From UBA4416 sp044238845 (lineage in GTDB: Bacteria > Bacteroidota > Bacteroidia > B-17B0 > Aurantibacillaceae): a stretch of DNA of 64,000 bases. Where the stretch lies: positions 1 to 64,000 of the forward strand of contig JBIICN010000017.1 in assembly GCA_044238845.1 (NCBI GenBank), given 5' to 3'. Below, in pieces: positions 62,467 through 64,000 of this stretch. Numbering within the stretch: position 1 is the first letter of the stretch; each line of letters starts with the position of its first letter. The notes below the pieces were generated by a model. That model searched no databases and had not been told where the DNA came from. It worked only from the letters and a program-made list of their open reading frames with translations. Both the position numbers and the translations under genes were made by a program.

Positions 62467-63180
62467 ATGATTAAAAAAATCGTTATTTGCCTTGCTTTGA
62501 TTCATTTGACAACTCAAATGAACGCTCAATTTTTTAGAGGAGTAGGTTTGTTTGTTGGAGGAACATCTTCAAGTGATAGGTATAAAAATTTAAACGCAAA
62601 GGAATATGTAACTTATTCTCACGTGTATCCTGCACCTTCTCATCGCTCTGCCGAATTGCCTTTTTTTAGTGTTGGATTTTTTGGAGAGTTTTTAAAATAT
62701 TCTCATGTCCGTTGGCAAACAGAATTAGAGTATTGCAAAAAAGGTGGCATAGAAAGTGAAATGGGACCTCCCTTAACAGGCATTAGAGGTCCAAAAACAC
62801 CAAATGCTTTTTCAAATATCCAATGGAATAATTTTTTGAAGGTTTTTGGAAATGAAGGATATAGAGGAATTCCTTATGTAATGTTGGGCGCAAGATTAGA
62901 TTATAATTTTGCAAGAAGTATTTCGGCTTATGCAGCAGTTGCTGGAGCGGCACCAAAAATTAACTTAAGTCCTGATGTTGGTATTGGATATGAGTTTGCT
63001 TCGTTTAGTAAATGGCATGTTTTTACAGAACTACATTATAATCCAGATGCAATTAAAATGGTGATAGCAAATGTTGGCTATTGGCATCGCATGTGGGAAT
63101 TAAGATTAGGTATTATTTATCGCCCAAGAAAAGCGTTGGATGATTGTAATGCACCAAGATATCATGGTAGTGATTATTAA
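62467..63180 (+). CDS. Predicted outer-membrane beta-barrel protein
   Basis: 237 residues with a signal peptide (to MNAQ, residue 21) and amphipathic strands (GVGLFVGGTSSSD, VRWQTELEYCKKG, YVMLGARLDYNF, ELRLGIIYRP). Resembles small outer-membrane barrels of Bacteroidota; no enzyme motif. The region between strands is Pro-rich (MGPPLTGIRGPKTPN). Four bases after fabD and 18 bases before the alanine dehydrogenase gene, likely by read-through transcription rather than shared function. Confidence 0.72.
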   Translation: MIKKIVICLALIHLTTQMNAQFFRGVGLFVGGTSSSDRYKNLNAKEYVTYSHVYPAPSHRSAELPFFSVGFFGEFLKYSHVRWQTELEYCKKGGIESEMGPPLTGIRGPKTPNAFSNIQWNNFLKVFGNEGYRGIPYVMLGARLDYNFARSISAYAAVAGAAPKINLSPDVGIGYEFASFSKWHVFTELHYNPDAIKMVIANVGYWHRMWELRLGIIYRPRKALDDCNAPRYHGSDY

Positions 63181-63198
63181 TAAAAAAAATCGTTCAAA

Positions 63199-64000
63199 AT
63201 GGTAATGACTAAAGACGTTTTATTTTCCTTAACCAAAGGTGGTTATGCGCCTCAAGAAGAAATGCTTGAAGTGGCTAGAAAGAAAGGTAAATTATATATT
63301 GGAATTCCAAAAGAAATGGCATTTCAAGAAAACCGTGTACCCTTGGTGCCAGATGCTGTTGCTTTATTAGTAAACAATGGTCATAAAATTGTGGTGGAAG
63401 CAGGAGCGGGTTCAAATGCTCATTTTGAAGATACTGATTATAGTGAAGCAGGAGCGGAGATTGTTTACTCGGCCGAGGAAGTTTATAAAGCGGATATTAT
63501 TTTAAAAATTGCTCCCCCAACTTTAGAAGAAATTGAAAGTATGAAAACAAAACAAACTTTGTTTTCAGCGCTTCAATTAACGGTTCAACCTGAAGATTTC
63601 TTAAAAAAGTTAGTAGCAAAAAAATTAAACTGTGTTGCTTTTGATTTGATTACAGATGATGCAGGTATTTTTCCGGTGATTAGAGCTATGGGCGAAATTG
63701 CTGGTGGCACATCGATACTAGTGGCAGCGGAGTTATTAAGTAATGCAAATAATGGAGTAGGTTCTATCTTAGGAGGTATTAGTGGTATTTCTCCAACCGA
63801 AGTTGTTATTATTGGCGCAGGTACGGTTGGCGAATTTGCAGCTCGTGCTGCATTAGGATTAGGAGCAACCGTAAAAGTATTTGATAATTCAACCTCTCGT
63901 TTACGTCGTTTACAAAGCCAATTAGGTACTCGTATTTTTACGTCTGTAATAGTTCCAAAAGTTTTAGAAAAACATTTAAAAACTGCTGATGTGGCTATTG
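63199..64000 (+). CDS. ald: Alanine dehydrogenase, 5' part (cut by the window end)
   Basis: Open from ATG 63199 (an in-frame ATG at 63205 is the alternative) to the last base without a stop: 267 residues visible. N-terminal AlaDH/PNT domain with LYIGIPKEMAFQENRVPLVP, the substrate-binding K and R of that motif, and the NAD-binding GAGTVGEFAARAALGLGA with D of VKVFDNS. Members of this family reversibly deaminate alanine to pyruvate. Related in fold to PntA, but NAD-linked and soluble. The 3' part lies outside the window. Confidence 0.9.
   Translation, partial: MVMTKDVLFSLTKGGYAPQEEMLEVARKKGKLYIGIPKEMAFQENRVPLVPDAVALLVNNGHKIVVEAGAGSNAHFEDTDYSEAGAEIVYSAEEVYKADIILKIAPPTLEEIESMKTKQTLFSALQLTVQPEDFLKKLVAKKLNCVAFDLITDDAGIFPVIRAMGEIAGGTSILVAAELLSNANNGVGSILGGISGISPTEVVIIGAGTVGEFAARAALGLGATVKVFDNSTSRLRRLQSQLGTRIFTSVIVPKVLEKHLKTADVAI

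Overview
The window is a low-GC (roughly one-third G+C by eye), gene-dense stretch of a Bacteroidota chromosome. The evidence for the phylum is direct. Four proteins carry type IX secretion (T9SS) C-terminal sorting domains. There is a PorP/SprF homologue, a TonB-dependent receptor, several small outer-membrane barrels, membrane LytTR and LytS regulators, and an RNase P RNA of bacterial type. Promoters follow the Bacteroidota pattern (-33 TTTG, -7 TAnnTTTG), several of them directly abutting the start codon. The order within the phylum cannot be fixed from sequence alone; the gene set fits Flavobacteriia or Sphingobacteriia-like lineages.

Layout. 1-9.2 kb (minus strand): a five-gene operon (9129 to 2195) encoding a coiled-coil, tail-fibre-like surface protein, a T9SS-sorted secreted protein, two outer-membrane proteins and a thermolysin-type (M4) T9SS-sorted protease. 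It is followed by a decayed second module: a truncated barrel fragment, a 46-residue lipoprotein-like ORF, and two barrel proteins. 9.2-13 kb (plus): a beta-propeller sensor kinase and LytTR response regulator, divergent from the operon. A 24-bp sequence lies in the divergent region and is repeated exactly at 1709-1732, each time 23 bp upstream of a -7 element, which suggests an operator for this regulator. 13-18.7 kb: surface polysaccharide genes (two methyltransferases, a flippase, two glycosyltransferases). 18.7-22.5 kb: TonB receptor, lipoprotein, yidD and a small His-containing protein, perhaps for metal uptake. 22.5-29.9 kb: a T9SS-linked operon (a PKD protein of about 17 modules with a type B sorting domain, a TPR/PD40 protein, PorP). 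29.9-30.3 kb: rnpB.

30.4-37.2 kb: a TPR histidine kinase, two tandem very short GG-leader peptide genes (RiPP-like precursors without nearby modification or export genes), rimO, a membrane-anchored LytTR protein with a six-TM partner gene and CCC-containing direct repeats between them, and a NarL-type regulator. 37-44 kb: thioredoxin-like protein, two POT peptide transporters, a cold-shock protein, and an M12-type T9SS metalloprotease. 44-48 kb: a Cys/Lys-rich secreted peptide and pntAB transhydrogenase. 48-52 kb: accessory genes of unknown function. 52-56.7 kb: lipid kinase, tsaB, and an efflux adaptor with TolC. 56.8-64 kb: an AddB-like nuclease, a ParDE-type toxin-antitoxin pair, fabD, a secreted barrel, and the 5' part of an alanine dehydrogenase gene cut by the window edge.

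Most interesting points: (1) the propeller-LytS/LytTR pair, the divergent secreted/outer-membrane operon and the duplicated 24-bp element, which together look like a self-contained regulated surface system; (2) the pair of GG-leader peptides at 33.0-33.4 kb; (3) -7 promoter elements placed so that several mRNAs should be leaderless or nearly so, together with frequent TTG starts and a porP gene with no good start codon.
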